Under the pieces are notes generated by a model, which ran no database searches, was not told where the DNA came from, and saw only the letters and a list, made by a program, of their open reading frames with translations. DNA of 64,000 nt. It comes from an uncultured Sunxiuqinia sp. Lineage in GTDB: Bacteria; Bacteroidota; Bacteroidia; Bacteroidales; Prolixibacteraceae. The position numbers were made by a program, and so were the translations under genes. Below, in pieces: positions 35,017 through 44,097 of this stretch (its first letter is position 1; each line of letters starts with the position of its first letter). The stretch is taken from the NCBI RefSeq assembly GCF_963678245.1, contig NZ_OY782767.1:248001-312000 (forward strand), in the 5' to 3' direction.

Positions 35017-35225
35017 GAAGAAAAATTCTTTAGGCCAAACAAAACTAAGAAAATAAAAAATGAAGCATGAGGCATTTTGTTTTCTGTTGAAAAAAATAAT
35101 TGACTATGGCTGTATTTCGGGTCTGAATAAGGATTCTATCGGTTTTAGAAACGATAATAACAGCGACATGTTGATTAATATTAAATTTTATAAACCTTTC
35201 CTGCTCTTTATTTTATAAAAAAACA

Positions 35226-35233
35226 TATTTTTG
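35226..35233 (+). promoter_or_regulatory. -7 box of the TPR-protein gene
   Basis: TATTTTTG matches the TAnnTTTG consensus, about 32 bp before the start codon at 35265. No clear TTTG is visible at the expected -33 position. Confidence 0.5.
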
Positions 35234-35264
35234 CGTCACAAAATTGGAATAATCTATTTAAAAG

Positions 35265-35957
35265 ATGGCAAAAAATAAGGACACCAGAGAGCAAGATGGC
35301 TTTTCAGAAGTTGAAAGTACGTTGACAAAAACTGAGCAGATCATTGAAGACAACCAAAAAATTCTAGTAATTGTTGTTGGCGTAATTGTAGCAATTGTAG
35401 TCGCTTACCTTGGTTTTACAAGATTATATATTCAGCCTCGTGAACTGGACGCCCAAGAGCAAATGTTCATGGCGGAGCAGTATTTTGAAAAAGATTCTTT
35501 CAATCTGGCAATTAATGGAGATGGAAATTACCTTGGTTTTTTAGACATTATAGAAGACTACGGAATGACCGATGCTGGAAACCTGTCTAATTATTACACA
35601 GGAATCTCGTATTTGAAATTAGGAGAATATGAAGCAGCGCTGGATTATTTGAACGAATTTGATACAGATGATCTGTTGTTAGTTCCGGTTACCGAAGGAG
35701 CAAAAGGCGATGCCTATCTCGAACTTGGTGAATCAGACAAAGCTCTGTCTGCCTATAAAAAAGCTTATAAAGCTTCGGAAAACGAATTCACCACGCCTAT
35801 TTACATGATGAAAGCGGCTAACTTATTGGAGGAAGAAGGGGATTTGGACGATGCGTTAGAAATTTATCAAACTATAAAGGAAAAGTATTCAACGTCAAAT
35901 GAAGGACGCAGCGTTTCAAAATACATCGCTCGCGTAGAAATTAAGCAGAATAAATAA
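35265..35957 (+). CDS. Membrane-anchored tetratricopeptide-repeat protein
   Basis: A 230-residue protein with one membrane span at about residues 32-52 ([19 protein letters not shown]) and a C-terminal TPR region ([20 protein letters not shown], then [20 protein letters not shown], then [20 protein letters not shown]). The layout resembles YfgM-type proteins, which work near the Sec translocon, but orthology is not certain. A terminator follows at 35980-36001. Confidence 0.85.
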   Translation: MAKNKDTREQDGFSEVESTLTKTEQIIEDNQKILVIVVGVIVAIVVAYLGFTRLYIQPRELDAQEQMFMAEQYFEKDSFNLAINGDGNYLGFLDIIEDYGMTDAGNLSNYYTGISYLKLGEYEAALDYLNEFDTDDLLLVPVTEGAKGDAYLELGESDKALSAYKKAYKASENEFTTPIYMMKAANLLEEEGDLDDALEIYQTIKEKYSTSNEGRSVSKYIARVEIKQNK

Positions 35958-35979
35958 CATCAATTAATATATTTCTGAA

Positions 35980-36001
35980 AATCCCCTCATCGCAGGGGAT
36001 T
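35980..36001 (+). terminator. Terminator of the TPR-protein gene
   Basis: AATCCCC (35980-35986) and GGGGATT (35995-36001) form a 7-bp stem with an 8-nt loop followed by a T run. The T run leads straight into the -7 box of ribH. Confidence 0.8.
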
Positions 36002-36004
36002 TTT

Positions 36005-36012
36005 TATTTTTG
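36005..36012 (+). promoter_or_regulatory. -7 box of ribH, overlapping the upstream terminator tail
   Basis: TATTTTTG fits TAnnTTTG and lies 17 bp before the ribH start at 36029. The -33 region would fall inside the terminator hairpin of the preceding gene. Confidence 0.5.
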
Positions 36013-36028
36013 TAGAAAAATTAAAAGT

Positions 36029-36517
36029 ATGGCAACAAAAAATTTATCAGCATACGACATCGAATCTGTTCCTTTGGCAAAAGGTTATAAAGTTGGAATT
36101 GTAGTCGCTGAGTGGAATTATGAAATTACAGGCGCTCTTGCACAGGGAGCTATTAACACTTTAAAGAAGCATGATGTTGCAGACGATGACATCCAGATTA
36201 AGCATGTGCCGGGAACTTTTGAGCTTCCGCTTGGAGGACAGTTTCTTGCTGAGTATAGCGATGTTGATGCAATCATACTGATTGGTTGTGTTATTCAGGG
36301 AGATACTCGTCATTTCGATTTTATTTGCAATGGCGTAACTGCTGGAACAACTGATTTAAACCTAAAATATAACAAACCCTTTATTTTTGGGGTTCTAACA
36401 ACCAACAACGAACAGCAGGCTTTAGATCGTGCCGGCGGTAAACTAGGTAACAAAGGCGACGAAGCTGCAATTACAGCAATCAAGATGATTGCACTTCAGA
36501 AAGAAATGAAAGCATAA
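36029..36517 (+). CDS. ribH: 6,7-dimethyl-8-ribityllumazine synthase
   Basis: A 162-residue protein, the normal RibH length. It carries [56 protein letters not shown] and [19 protein letters not shown]. The catalytic His is in the RHFDF segment. It condenses the ribityl-pyrimidine with dihydroxybutanone phosphate to form lumazine, the riboflavin precursor, and normally assembles as a pentamer or icosahedron. It is a single gene with its own terminator. Confidence 0.97.
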   Translation: MATKNLSAYDIESVPLAKGYKVGIVVAEWNYEITGALAQGAINTLKKHDVADDDIQIKHVPGTFELPLGGQFLAEYSDVDAIILIGCVIQGDTRHFDFICNGVTAGTTDLNLKYNKPFIFGVLTTNNEQQALDRAGGKLGNKGDEAAITAIKMIALQKEMKA

Positions 36518-36519
36518 AA

Positions 36520-36546
36520 AAAAGGGGATCAACCAAATCCCCTTTT
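36520..36546. terminator. Bidirectional terminator after ribH
   Basis: AAAAGGGGAT (36520-36529) and ATCCCCTTTT (36537-36546) form a perfect 10-bp stem with a 7-nt loop. It can stop both ribH and the convergent gene that ends at 36587. Confidence 0.85.
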
Positions 36547-36586
36547 CATTTTCTACTAACTAAAACTAAACCCCTTTTCAACTAGT

Positions 36587-36997
36587 TTACTTTCCTGGTC
36601 TGACACTGCCTCCTCGTTGATCGGACGAACGTCTTTTCTTCATTCGCTCTTGTCGTTGTTTCTGCATTTCATCAAACTTTTCAGCTTGCTCTTTTGTCAA
36701 GAGACTACGAATTTCAACATTTCTGTTTTTCATCGTTTCGCGCATTTTAGGAAATAAGGCCTTGCGAGCGTCCTCGTCAGCAGCGTTTTTCATCTCCTCA
36801 CGCATCTTTTCGAATGTTGCCTGATACTTTTTATTGATCTCGTGCAGCTTGACTTGTTGAGCTTCATCAAGCCCAAGTTCCTCCACCATTCTCTTTTCCA
36901 TTTCTTCAGGACTCTTACGTTGACCCTGTCCTGGCTGTGCATAGCTAAATCCGACAACGGTAATCAATAAAACAACCAATAATTGTATTCTTTTCAT
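36587..36997 (-). CDS. Small periplasmic helical protein, Spy/CpxP- or DUF4890-like
   Basis: A 136-residue protein with a signal peptide (ending FSYAQ) and a highly charged helical body: MEKRMVEELGLDEAQQVKLH, a K/E/R-rich middle and SLLTKEQAEKFDEMQKQRQE, ending in a basic tail. The L-T-x-E-Q-x-x-K pattern is typical of Spy/CpxP-like chaperones and DUF4890. It may act in envelope stress, but there is no direct evidence. It is divergent from the nucleotidyltransferase gene. Confidence 0.75.
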   Translation of the reverse strand: MKRIQLLVVLLITVVGFSYAQPGQGQRKSPEEMEKRMVEELGLDEAQQVKLHEINKKYQATFEKMREEMKNAADEDARKALFPKMRETMKNRNVEIRSLLTKEQAEKFDEMQKQRQERMKKRRSSDQRGGSVRPGK

Positions 36998-37107
36998 TGG
37001 AATATTTTTAAATGTTTAGTTTTATTGACTCTAAAAAACTCATTTCGTTTAATCACCACATTTCCTTTCATGAAAGATTCCACTATTTTTACCCAAAAGA
37101 TAGAATT

Positions 37108-37845
37108 ATGCAAGCAATGATTTTTGCAGCCGGACTAGGAACACGGCTTCAACCACTTACTAATGACAAACCGAAAGCACTGGTAGAAATTAATGGGAAA
37201 ACTCTGCTCGAACGATGCATCGTGAATTTGCAAATGCATGGAATTCAAAAAATCATTGTCAATGTTCATCATTTTTCGGAACAAATTATCGCCTTACTTG
37301 AGGAACGGACTTTTTCAGGGTTAGACATCCAGATTTCAGATGAAAGCGAGATGCTTTTAGATACCGGAGGAGGGGTTTTAAAAGCTGCTCCGTTATTCGA
37401 TAGTCAGCAGCCTATTTTATTACTGAACGTTGATGTGCTGACAAACCTTTCTTTTCGAGAACTACGATCTTACCATCAGCGAGAAAAGGCTCTTGCAACT
37501 TTGGTTGTTCGCAGGCGTGACACCTCGCGTTATTTGCTTTTTGACAACAATCGACAACTAACGGGATGGAAGAACTACAAAACGGGTGCAACAAAAATTT
37601 CGAAGCCCAATGAGTTTGAACAATCATCCCCCAATGCTTTTAGCGGTATTCAGATTATTCAGCCCGAATTATTGAATCTCATCGAAGAGAAGGGCAAGTT
37701 TTCGATTATCGATTTATACTTGCGCTTGGCAAAATCGAACTCGATTAAAGCTTTTATTGATGACCATTCAATATGGATGGATTTAGGGAAGTATGAACAA
37801 ATGAACGAAGCCGAACAACTGGTCAAACAGCTGGATTTAAAATAA
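37108..37845 (+). CDS. Sugar nucleotidyltransferase, MurU/mannose-1-phosphate guanylyltransferase-like
   Basis: I start it at 37108 (MQAMIFAAGLGTRLQPLT); an in-frame ATG at 37012 would add 32 residues with no family likeness. The NTP-transferase signature GLGTRLQPLTNDKPKALV is at residues 8-25, and LLNVDVL carries the metal-binding Asp. The length of about 245 residues without a C-terminal beta-helix fits MurU-type cell-wall-recycling uridylyltransferases or short guanylyltransferases. The nucleotide and sugar cannot be assigned here. Confidence 0.85.
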   Translation: MQAMIFAAGLGTRLQPLTNDKPKALVEINGKTLLERCIVNLQMHGIQKIIVNVHHFSEQIIALLEERTFSGLDIQISDESEMLLDTGGGVLKAAPLFDSQQPILLLNVDVLTNLSFRELRSYHQREKALATLVVRRRDTSRYLLFDNNRQLTGWKNYKTGATKISKPNEFEQSSPNAFSGIQIIQPELLNLIEEKGKFSIIDLYLRLAKSNSIKAFIDDHSIWMDLGKYEQMNEAEQLVKQLDLK

Positions 37846-37848
37846 ATA

Positions 37849-37878
37849 AATGGCGAAGTACGTCAATACTTCGCCATT
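37849..37878. terminator. Terminator between convergent genes
   Basis: AATGGCGAAGTA (37849-37860) and TACTTCGCCATT (37867-37878) form a perfect 12-bp stem with a 6-nt loop. It lies between the nucleotidyltransferase gene and the convergent M16 protease gene. The T run is weak. Confidence 0.7.
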
Positions 37879-37900
37879 CAGTATCTAATGCTTTAGTAGG

Positions 37901-40702
37901 CTATTCTTTGGGTTTGAAAACCACATCAATCAAATCTGCTCCTTCGAAGAAAGAAGCTGCAAACTTCTGAATATCTTGTTTGGTCATTTCATTCAGTAGC
38001 CCTTCGTAATTAGCGGGATCTGCCAAGTTTATACCAGAATAATAGTAGTTATATAATGAGCTCATCCAGAAACTATTATGCTCTAAAGACTGCTGACGAT
38101 CTTTCAACAAATTTGAAACGGTCTTGTTAAAGTCGACATCCGTTGGGCCTTCTTCGATAATTTTATTGATTTCCTGATAAATCAACGATTTGAGCTTTTC
38201 TGTTCTGCTTGGATCGCAATCAAACATGATTTTAACTTGAGCTCGCTCAACCGGATATTGGCTCAATCCACTTCCAACACGAACGCCATAAGTTCCACCT
38301 TCATCTTCACGCACCGACTCGGTATAACGTAAATCAAGAATACCTTTCAGAACCTTCATCGCCAGAATGTTTTCCTGATTGTATTCAATATCATTTACAT
38401 AGGTTACATTTACATTGGCTTTGGGCGTTTCAAATGCAATCGGTATAACTTTATCTGTTTTTCCTTCCGGAGCTCTTATGCCACGGTCAACCCAGTTTTC
38501 TTCACGATCATTATCGGTTAATGATCCGAGGTATTTCCTTACCAATTCCTTCACGACTTCCTGCTCAATATTACCGACAATAAAGAAGGTAAAATCTCCC
38601 GCATCCTGAATACGATCTTTATAAATCGATTCGATTTCTTTGAAATCTACCTCTGCCAAATATTCAAGATTCATTGTTCTCACACGTGGATTGTAGTCAC
38701 TCAAGATGTAAGTTAGCGAATCCTGCATAATTTTCTGCGGATTTTTAGCCATATTCGATATGTAGGCTATATATCGAGACATTAATGCATTATGCGCTTC
38801 CTCATCAAATCGTGGTTTTTCGAAGTATAAATAAACGAGCTGTAGCAGTGTTTCAAAATCCTTTGGAGTACTTGAGCCGTTAAATCCTTCGGCCAATGAA
38901 GACAACGTTGGTGACACTTCAACTTTTTTACCTGTTAGCATTTTTTGTAAAGTGATTGCATCAAAGTCTCCAACCCCATAAGCACTAACAAAAGTCTGTG
39001 CCATTCCTGCTGATGGCACCATATCATTTTCAACTTTTGAGGTTCCTCCGTCACTGTATGCCATGAGAGAAACCGCATCTTTTTCATAATCGGCATGACG
39101 AAAAATGACTTTTACATTATTTGCGAGCGTCCATTCAACAGCATCAAAAGCATCTAATTTCTTGGTGTTGACAATTTCAGCCCCCTTCAAGTTTTTATCG
39201 ATAAGAGAAGCTCCGCCAGCAGCATCAACATAAGGTTTAATCTCCATGGATTCTACTTTTGCAATAATGTTTTTTGCTTCAGTTTCTGTCAAGTGCTCTG
39301 CATCGGTTGGACCTGTTATAACAATGGTTCTGTTTTCTTCTTTTATCCACTCTTTGGCCTTTTGGGAAACCTCTTCAGCTGTTATAGTTGGAAGTAACTG
39401 CTTGGCAAATTCATATTCAATATCAATCCCAGGAGCGGGAGTCATTGTCAAATAATATTCGGCATACTCGCGCGCGTAGCTATCGTTACTAATTTTATCT
39501 TTCTGTTTGTAGTGGCTTTCCAGTTCGGTTAAAAAATTGGTTTTGGCTCGCTCCAATTCACTCTCAGCAAACCCGTAACGTTTAATACGCTCGGTTTCGG
39601 TCATAATGGCCTCCAGTGCTCTGGCTTCATTATTTGGATTGGCTGTTGCTGCAATACTGTAGGTGTCGTAACCCCGCACAAAGCCTGATATATTAGTTGA
39701 TCCCATTATAAAAGGCGGCTCCCCTTTTTGCAACAGCTCCTGAATACGCATTCCGCTCATCGAATTGTAAAGGCTTTGAATGTAATGATTCTTTAAGTCT
39801 TCGTAGGTTTTGGGCTTTCCATCGTTGTTTTCTTCAAGAATAAAAACAGAAATATTAGACTGAGTTGCTTCTTCATCTGTTGCAACTACAAAATAAGTCT
39901 CATCGTGTGATGGAATCTTGAATGTTGGACGCTCTTCAGCATCTTTTACAGCTGGTATTGGAGAAAAAATCTCTTTCACTTTTTGCTCAACCAGTTCTAC
40001 ATTGATGTCGCCCACAATCGCAATAGCTTGCAAATCGGTTCTGTACCAATCATGATAAAAATCCCTTAATGTTTTGGGTGTATGATAGCGAATAACAGTT
40101 GTGTCACCAATAACATCGCGTACAGCCCATTTCGATCCTTTAAATAAAACAGGAAACCACTGATTCCGAAGTCTGAAACTTGCATTCCTTCGCGTTCGCC
40201 ACTCTTCCGTTATTACGCCTCTTTCGGCATCAATTTCTTCATCAGTAAGTAGTAAATAATTTGACCAATCATGAAGGACAAGCAGACAAGTATCAACTAA
40301 CCCATCATGAGTTGTTGGCACCTCGCTCAGGTTATAAACAGTTTGATTAAATGCTGTGTAGGCGTTAATATTACGTCCAAAAGCAACGCCATGGTTTTGC
40401 AAGGTATTTAAAATGCCTTTCCCTTTGAAGTTTTCAGTGCCATTGAAAGCCATATGTTCTAAAAAGTGAGCCAGACCATTTTGGTCATCATTTTCTAAAA
40501 GAGCTCCCACGTTTTGAATCATATAAAAGCTAGCTCGATCCTTGGGCTCTTCGTTGTGACGAATGTAGTAAGTCATCCCATTCTCAAGGACTCCAGTTTT
40601 TACATTCGGATCAAGTGGTACTTGATCTGTCGATTTAAACTCGGACTGTGCCAACACTGGGAGTGTTACAAACAGTAGTAAAATGCTTTTTAATCTTCTC
40701 AT
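37901..40702 (-). CDS. M16-family zinc metalloprotease (pitrilysin-like), secreted
   Basis: A 933-residue protein with a signal peptide (MRRLKSILLLFVTLPVLA) and two M16 repeats. The inverted zinc motif HFLEH is at residues 79-83 (His79, Glu82, His83), with the downstream Glu in ERGVITEEW. The second half (from about residue 500) is the inactive M16 partner, with the usual R/Y segment near LRYTESVREDEGGTYGVRVG. Such enzymes degrade peptides in the periplasm. It stands alone, convergent with the nucleotidyltransferase gene. Confidence 0.94.
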   Translation of the reverse strand: MRRLKSILLLFVTLPVLAQSEFKSTDQVPLDPNVKTGVLENGMTYYIRHNEEPKDRASFYMIQNVGALLENDDQNGLAHFLEHMAFNGTENFKGKGILNTLQNHGVAFGRNINAYTAFNQTVYNLSEVPTTHDGLVDTCLLVLHDWSNYLLLTDEEIDAERGVITEEWRTRRNASFRLRNQWFPVLFKGSKWAVRDVIGDTTVIRYHTPKTLRDFYHDWYRTDLQAIAIVGDINVELVEQKVKEIFSPIPAVKDAEERPTFKIPSHDETYFVVATDEEATQSNISVFILEENNDGKPKTYEDLKNHYIQSLYNSMSGMRIQELLQKGEPPFIMGSTNISGFVRGYDTYSIAATANPNNEARALEAIMTETERIKRYGFAESELERAKTNFLTELESHYKQKDKISNDSYAREYAEYYLTMTPAPGIDIEYEFAKQLLPTITAEEVSQKAKEWIKEENRTIVITGPTDAEHLTETEAKNIIAKVESMEIKPYVDAAGGASLIDKNLKGAEIVNTKKLDAFDAVEWTLANNVKVIFRHADYEKDAVSLMAYSDGGTSKVENDMVPSAGMAQTFVSAYGVGDFDAITLQKMLTGKKVEVSPTLSSLAEGFNGSSTPKDFETLLQLVYLYFEKPRFDEEAHNALMSRYIAYISNMAKNPQKIMQDSLTYILSDYNPRVRTMNLEYLAEVDFKEIESIYKDRIQDAGDFTFFIVGNIEQEVVKELVRKYLGSLTDNDREENWVDRGIRAPEGKTDKVIPIAFETPKANVNVTYVNDIEYNQENILAMKVLKGILDLRYTESVREDEGGTYGVRVGSGLSQYPVERAQVKIMFDCDPSRTEKLKSLIYQEINKIIEEGPTDVDFNKTVSNLLKDRQQSLEHNSFWMSSLYNYYYSGINLADPANYEGLLNEMTKQDIQKFAASFFEGADLIDVVFKPKE

Positions 40703-41463
40703 TTCTTATTATTTATTTTGAAAATAGATGCTTTTGATTACGAAAATACAATTAATTATCATAACAAATTTCAAAGTTGTTGAATTTCTCCATCTCAAAA
40801 GAATAAGTATTAAGCTCTGCTGGAAATTACACTTTGAAATAATAAATTATTGATCGGACTCCTATTGGGGGCACAAATTCCGTTGAAAGTATTAAAGCCT
40901 ATTGTTTTTATGTTTTGATGGCTCAGAGAATGAGGAGAGGCAAGGAATAGAGCTAAACTTTCTGGATATCAGATTCTCTTGAGTTCGTATTTTTGAGAAA
41001 AGTGGTCACTAGTTTTAACGCTAACCTCAAAAATTTGACTGTGGTTTTCCCAATAAATACTAGGCGTAGACATTTGGTAATAGTTTGAAAAATATGTACT
41101 TGGTGTATCCTCTCATTTAAGTATTTCTGCTTATTCAACTTTCTAAGCCCATGCTAAACAATTGAGAAAAAGCTAACAAGAAATTGGCAAGGGAATATCG
41201 TTGGGCGTTTCTATACAATGCGATGATTATTGTATAATTTCCACACTAATGAGGAGCTAAGTCTACAGTGGTAGTGTTTCAAGGTGTTGATATATAGTTT
41301 GTTGTTGGGTCTGGCACTGGTTTTGGAAAATGACATGATGATTTTTACTCATACAAAAGATAAAGTTTGTTGATGTTATAAAAAACAGAGGCATAGCTGG
41401 AAATGATATAAAACAGAGTTCAGGGAACTTTAATAATTTTTGAAAAATCATAAAAATTAAAAC
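40703..41463. other. Non-coding stretch without recognised features
   Basis: About 760 AT-rich bp between the protease start and the hemerythrin gene. Short minus-strand frames here have no family signature and no consistent codon use. I see no hairpin terminator, RNA gene or repeat. The protease promoter should be in the first 100 bp. Confidence 0.5.
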
Positions 41464-41950
41464 ATGAAGGAAAAGAAAATTACTGAAGCATTGGTTGATC
41501 ATCATAATGAAATGCGAAAACTGGTTAAGGAAATAAAGAAAGATGCAAGCAAATTTATCTTCTTAAAAAAAACACCTAGATATTCATCATGAATTGGAGG
41601 AGGATCTGTTGCTGAGTAAATTACATGGAAAGAAAGATATAAAAGACGAATCGCTGGAATCCCAGGAAGAACATGTTATTTTAAATCAAGCACTGCTTGA
41701 TCTGGCTGATTTTCCGAAAGACAACCAACGCTGGATAATTAAATTTAAGGTTTTTGATGAAATACTTGACCACCATTTGGAGGAAGAGGAAGAGGAAGAG
41801 GATTTGTTTCCTGAGGCTGAAAAGGCTTTGAGCGAAAAGGAGCTAACCGAATTGGGAGCTCAATTTATTGAACTGAAAAAGCAGCGACTGTCAGCTGTAT
41901 TGGAAACAAAACCCACTAAAGAACTGGAAGAACCCAAAGCAAAAAAATGA
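41464..41950 (+). pseudogene. Hemerythrin HHE-domain protein gene with a one-base frameshift in an A8 run
   Basis: The start at 41464 gives MKEKKITEALVDHHNEMRKL, an HHE-domain N-terminus. After FIFLKK the frame is broken at a run of eight A (41565-41572). With seven A the frame continues as KHLDIHHELEEDLLLSKL and runs to the stop at 41950, giving about 162 residues. The di-iron ligands DHH, IHHE and LDHHLEEE would all be in one protein. The 3' part can be read separately only from a TTG at 41594 and would lack half the ligands. It is either a sequencing error in the homopolymer, a recent pseudogene, or a site of slippage. Hemerythrin-like proteins sense or bind O2, NO or iron. Confidence 0.8.
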
Positions 41951-42129
41951 TATTGTTTTTATGAGGAACTGTATTAGAGCATCTTTTTAGTGAATGAAGC
42001 AACAGCATCCGAAGCGTTTGAGAATATTTCGCAGGCAATTGAAAACCACATTTATTCAAATAAATAGATCGTTGGTTTTTATGTCTGATTTTCGATCAAA
42101 ATTAGAAATACTATTGTAATAAAGCATAA

Positions 42130-43203
42130 ATGAAAAAGAAGTGGATCGTTGTTCTGGTTATAGTTGTAATCGTTATAGTTGCAAGGTTGGCTTTGCCGTA
42201 TTTTGTTACAAGTTACGTCAACAAAACATTGCGAAACATTGAAGGGTACACTGGTTCGGTCGAGGAAGTTGATATTCGACTAATCAGAGGTGCGTACGTG
42301 ATTAACCAACTTGAAATACTGAAAACCGGGGATAGCATTTCTATTCCTTTTGTTGAAGTTCGTAAAATTGATTTATCGCTTCACTGGAACGCTTTACTTC
42401 GCGGTTCTATTTCAGGTGAAGTAATTATGGAAAACCCAATTGTAAATTTTGCCGTTGCTGGATCAAAATCTTCCAAAGTTAAGCAGGATGGGGCAGAGGC
42501 CGATTGGCTGCAAACACTTAAAGAATTGATGCCATTGAAAATCAATAGATTCCAGGTTGTTGATGGGAAAATTTCTTTCAAAGATTTCTCGACCGAACCC
42601 AAGGTCGATATTTTTGTCGACAGCCTGCAATTGTTGGTCACCAACTTATCAAATGTGGAAGATAAAAGCAAACGACTTCCTTCCATGTTGAAGGCCACTG
42701 GATATTCGCTGGGTGGTGGCAACATAAACCTAGAGATGAAAATGAACGCGCTTAAGAAAATACCTGATTTTGACTTGGATTTCTCGTTTGAAGACTTGGA
42801 TTTAACAGCATTGAATGATTTCGTAAAAGCCTATACAAATACAGATATAGAACGCGGTACTTTTAACCTTTACACCGAGATGACAGCTGACAACGGCAAA
42901 CTGGAAGGTTATGTGAAACCAGTAATTCAAAACTTGCAGGTGCTGGATTGGAACAAAGAAAAAGGTGGTTTTCTGCAAAAAGTTTGGGAGTCGATTGTTG
43001 GAGCTGTAAGCGAAATATTAGAAAATCAGCAAAAAGATCAGTTGGCCACAAAAACTCCAGTTTCAGGAGATCTAAACAATTTAGATGTAGGTGTTTGGCC
43101 AACTATTTGGAATATTTTTGAAAATGCTTTTATTGAAGCACTAAGCAGAAAAATAGATGGAACTGTCGATTTTTCTACTGGAAACACAGGGGAACAGGAT
43201 TAA
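42130..43203 (+). CDS. AsmA/DUF748-like membrane-anchored protein
   Basis: A 357-residue protein with an N-terminal membrane anchor (WIVVLVIVVIVIVARLALPY, residues 4-24) and a long periplasmic part. It has AsmA/DUF748-like features: SVEEVDIRLIRGAYVINQLE, then VRKIDLSLHWNALLRGSISG, and near the end EGYVKPVIQNLQVLDW. AsmA-like proteins form beta-groove bridges that move lipids between membranes; this short member's function is unknown. The gene has its own unit, since a possible 26-codon frame and no clear terminator precede it. Confidence 0.8.
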   Translation: MKKKWIVVLVIVVIVIVARLALPYFVTSYVNKTLRNIEGYTGSVEEVDIRLIRGAYVINQLEILKTGDSISIPFVEVRKIDLSLHWNALLRGSISGEVIMENPIVNFAVAGSKSSKVKQDGAEADWLQTLKELMPLKINRFQVVDGKISFKDFSTEPKVDIFVDSLQLLVTNLSNVEDKSKRLPSMLKATGYSLGGGNINLEMKMNALKKIPDFDLDFSFEDLDLTALNDFVKAYTNTDIERGTFNLYTEMTADNGKLEGYVKPVIQNLQVLDWNKEKGGFLQKVWESIVGAVSEILENQQKDQLATKTPVSGDLNNLDVGVWPTIWNIFENAFIEALSRKIDGTVDFSTGNTGEQD

Positions 43204-43702
43204 ATAGGATCGATTTTCTTTTTGAAGATACAGACAATGAAATTTCAAGAAGTTAATTCCCAAGCTCAATAAAGCTGCTGTTTGTCAATTGCATAGACAT
43301 GCAACACGGCAGATTTTTCAATTCAGGCTGCGTAACGAAAGTTTGAATTAATAGTCGTGTTTCGAACATTATTTTGATGTTCGGATATTAAATTTGATCC
43401 CAACCCTGGCTAAGCTTTATGCCACAACAATACTTGGGAAGTCGTATTGCCTTCGCGCTTAAATGATGATGATTGTGTTTCATATTTTCAGTTTTATATC
43501 GCATTGTTGAGCGATTTGAGTTTTTGTTTGAGGATTGCTGAAAGAGTGTAACACCTGCTGTGCAAAATATTTGATCTCATTTAAAATGAATAAATCCAAT
43601 GAAAAATAAAGGTGAGAATAACATTTTTTTTATATTTGCACCGCTTAAAAAGAGAACAAGTCAGGTTGATTGAGTTACAATCTGTTTAGGTTCCTTTTTA
43701 AT
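43204..43702. other. Intergenic region before tRNA-Leu
   Basis: About 500 bp without a gene. The only feature I can support is the tRNA promoter at 43631-43638. No stable hairpin stands out after the AsmA-like gene. Confidence 0.5.
43631..43638 (+). promoter_or_regulatory. -7 box of the tRNA-Leu promoter
   Basis: TATATTTG is a perfect TAnnTTTG match about 65 bp before the tRNA. No TTTG is visible at the exact -33 position. Confidence 0.6.
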
Positions 43703-43791
43703 GCCCAGATGGTGAAATTGGTAGACACGCCAGCTTGAGGGGCTGGTGACCGATTATGGTCGTGCAAGTTCGAGTCTTGTTCTGGGCACCA
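43703..43791 (+). tRNA. tRNA-Leu (anticodon GAG)
   Basis: A class II tRNA. The acceptor GCCCAGA pairs with TCTGGGC. There is a D-arm with TGGTGAAATTGGTAGACA, an anticodon stem CCAGC/GCTGG around loop TTGAGGG (anticodon GAG), a long variable arm (TGACCGATTATGGTCG) and a T-loop TTCGAGT. The 3' CCA is encoded at 43789-43791. It reads CTC/CTT codons. Confidence 0.95.
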
Positions 43792-43814
43792 AGGAGTTGA
43801 AAAATCAGCTCCTT
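43791..43814 (+). terminator. Terminator of tRNA-Leu
   Basis: AAGGAGTTGA (43791-43800) pairs with TCAGCTCCTT (43805-43814) through one G-T pair and a 4-nt loop, followed by a T run. The stem begins at the last base of the CCA end. Confidence 0.85.
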
Positions 43815-43930
43815 TTTTATTTTCAGAGCCAACCACTTATTACGGATTACGTTTACAAAAGCTCCTTTCATTTTTCTTCTCATGCACCTCTTTTATAAAT
43901 AATTTGTCACTCAATCGATTTTAGCTATTT

Positions 43931-43944
43931 GTGTTATAGAACAC
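43931..43944. promoter_or_regulatory. Candidate operator upstream of araR
   Basis: GTGTTATAGAACAC is a near-perfect palindrome (12 of 14 positions) about 50 bp before the -7 box of the araR operon. It is a candidate site for AraR itself. The published AraR consensus was not compared. Confidence 0.3.
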
Positions 43945-43993
43945 TTATGCGAAAAAAGCAGTGAAGTTTAATAAAAGTAAAAAATACTTTTTA

Positions 43994-44001
43994 TAGTTTT
44001 G
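43994..44001 (+). promoter_or_regulatory. -7 box of the arabinose operon
   Basis: TAGTTTTG matches TAnnTTTG. The araR start follows about 97 bp downstream, which leaves a long leader in which regulation could act. Confidence 0.5.
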
Positions 44002-44097
44002 ACCACATGAAACGAGCATGTAAAAGTTCTTGCATAATGAAGAATGTATACGCGAAACTCAAATGATCCCTAATAAAAAGCAAATGATTATAGTTTT

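Noticed and set aside
37012-37107. N-terminal extension of the nucleotidyltransferase
   Set aside because: The extra 32 residues have no family likeness, and the conserved AAGLGTRL start fits the ATG at 37108.
41990-42067. GTG-initiated 26-codon frame after the hemerythrin gene
   Set aside because: Too short, with no motif and no clear translation signal.
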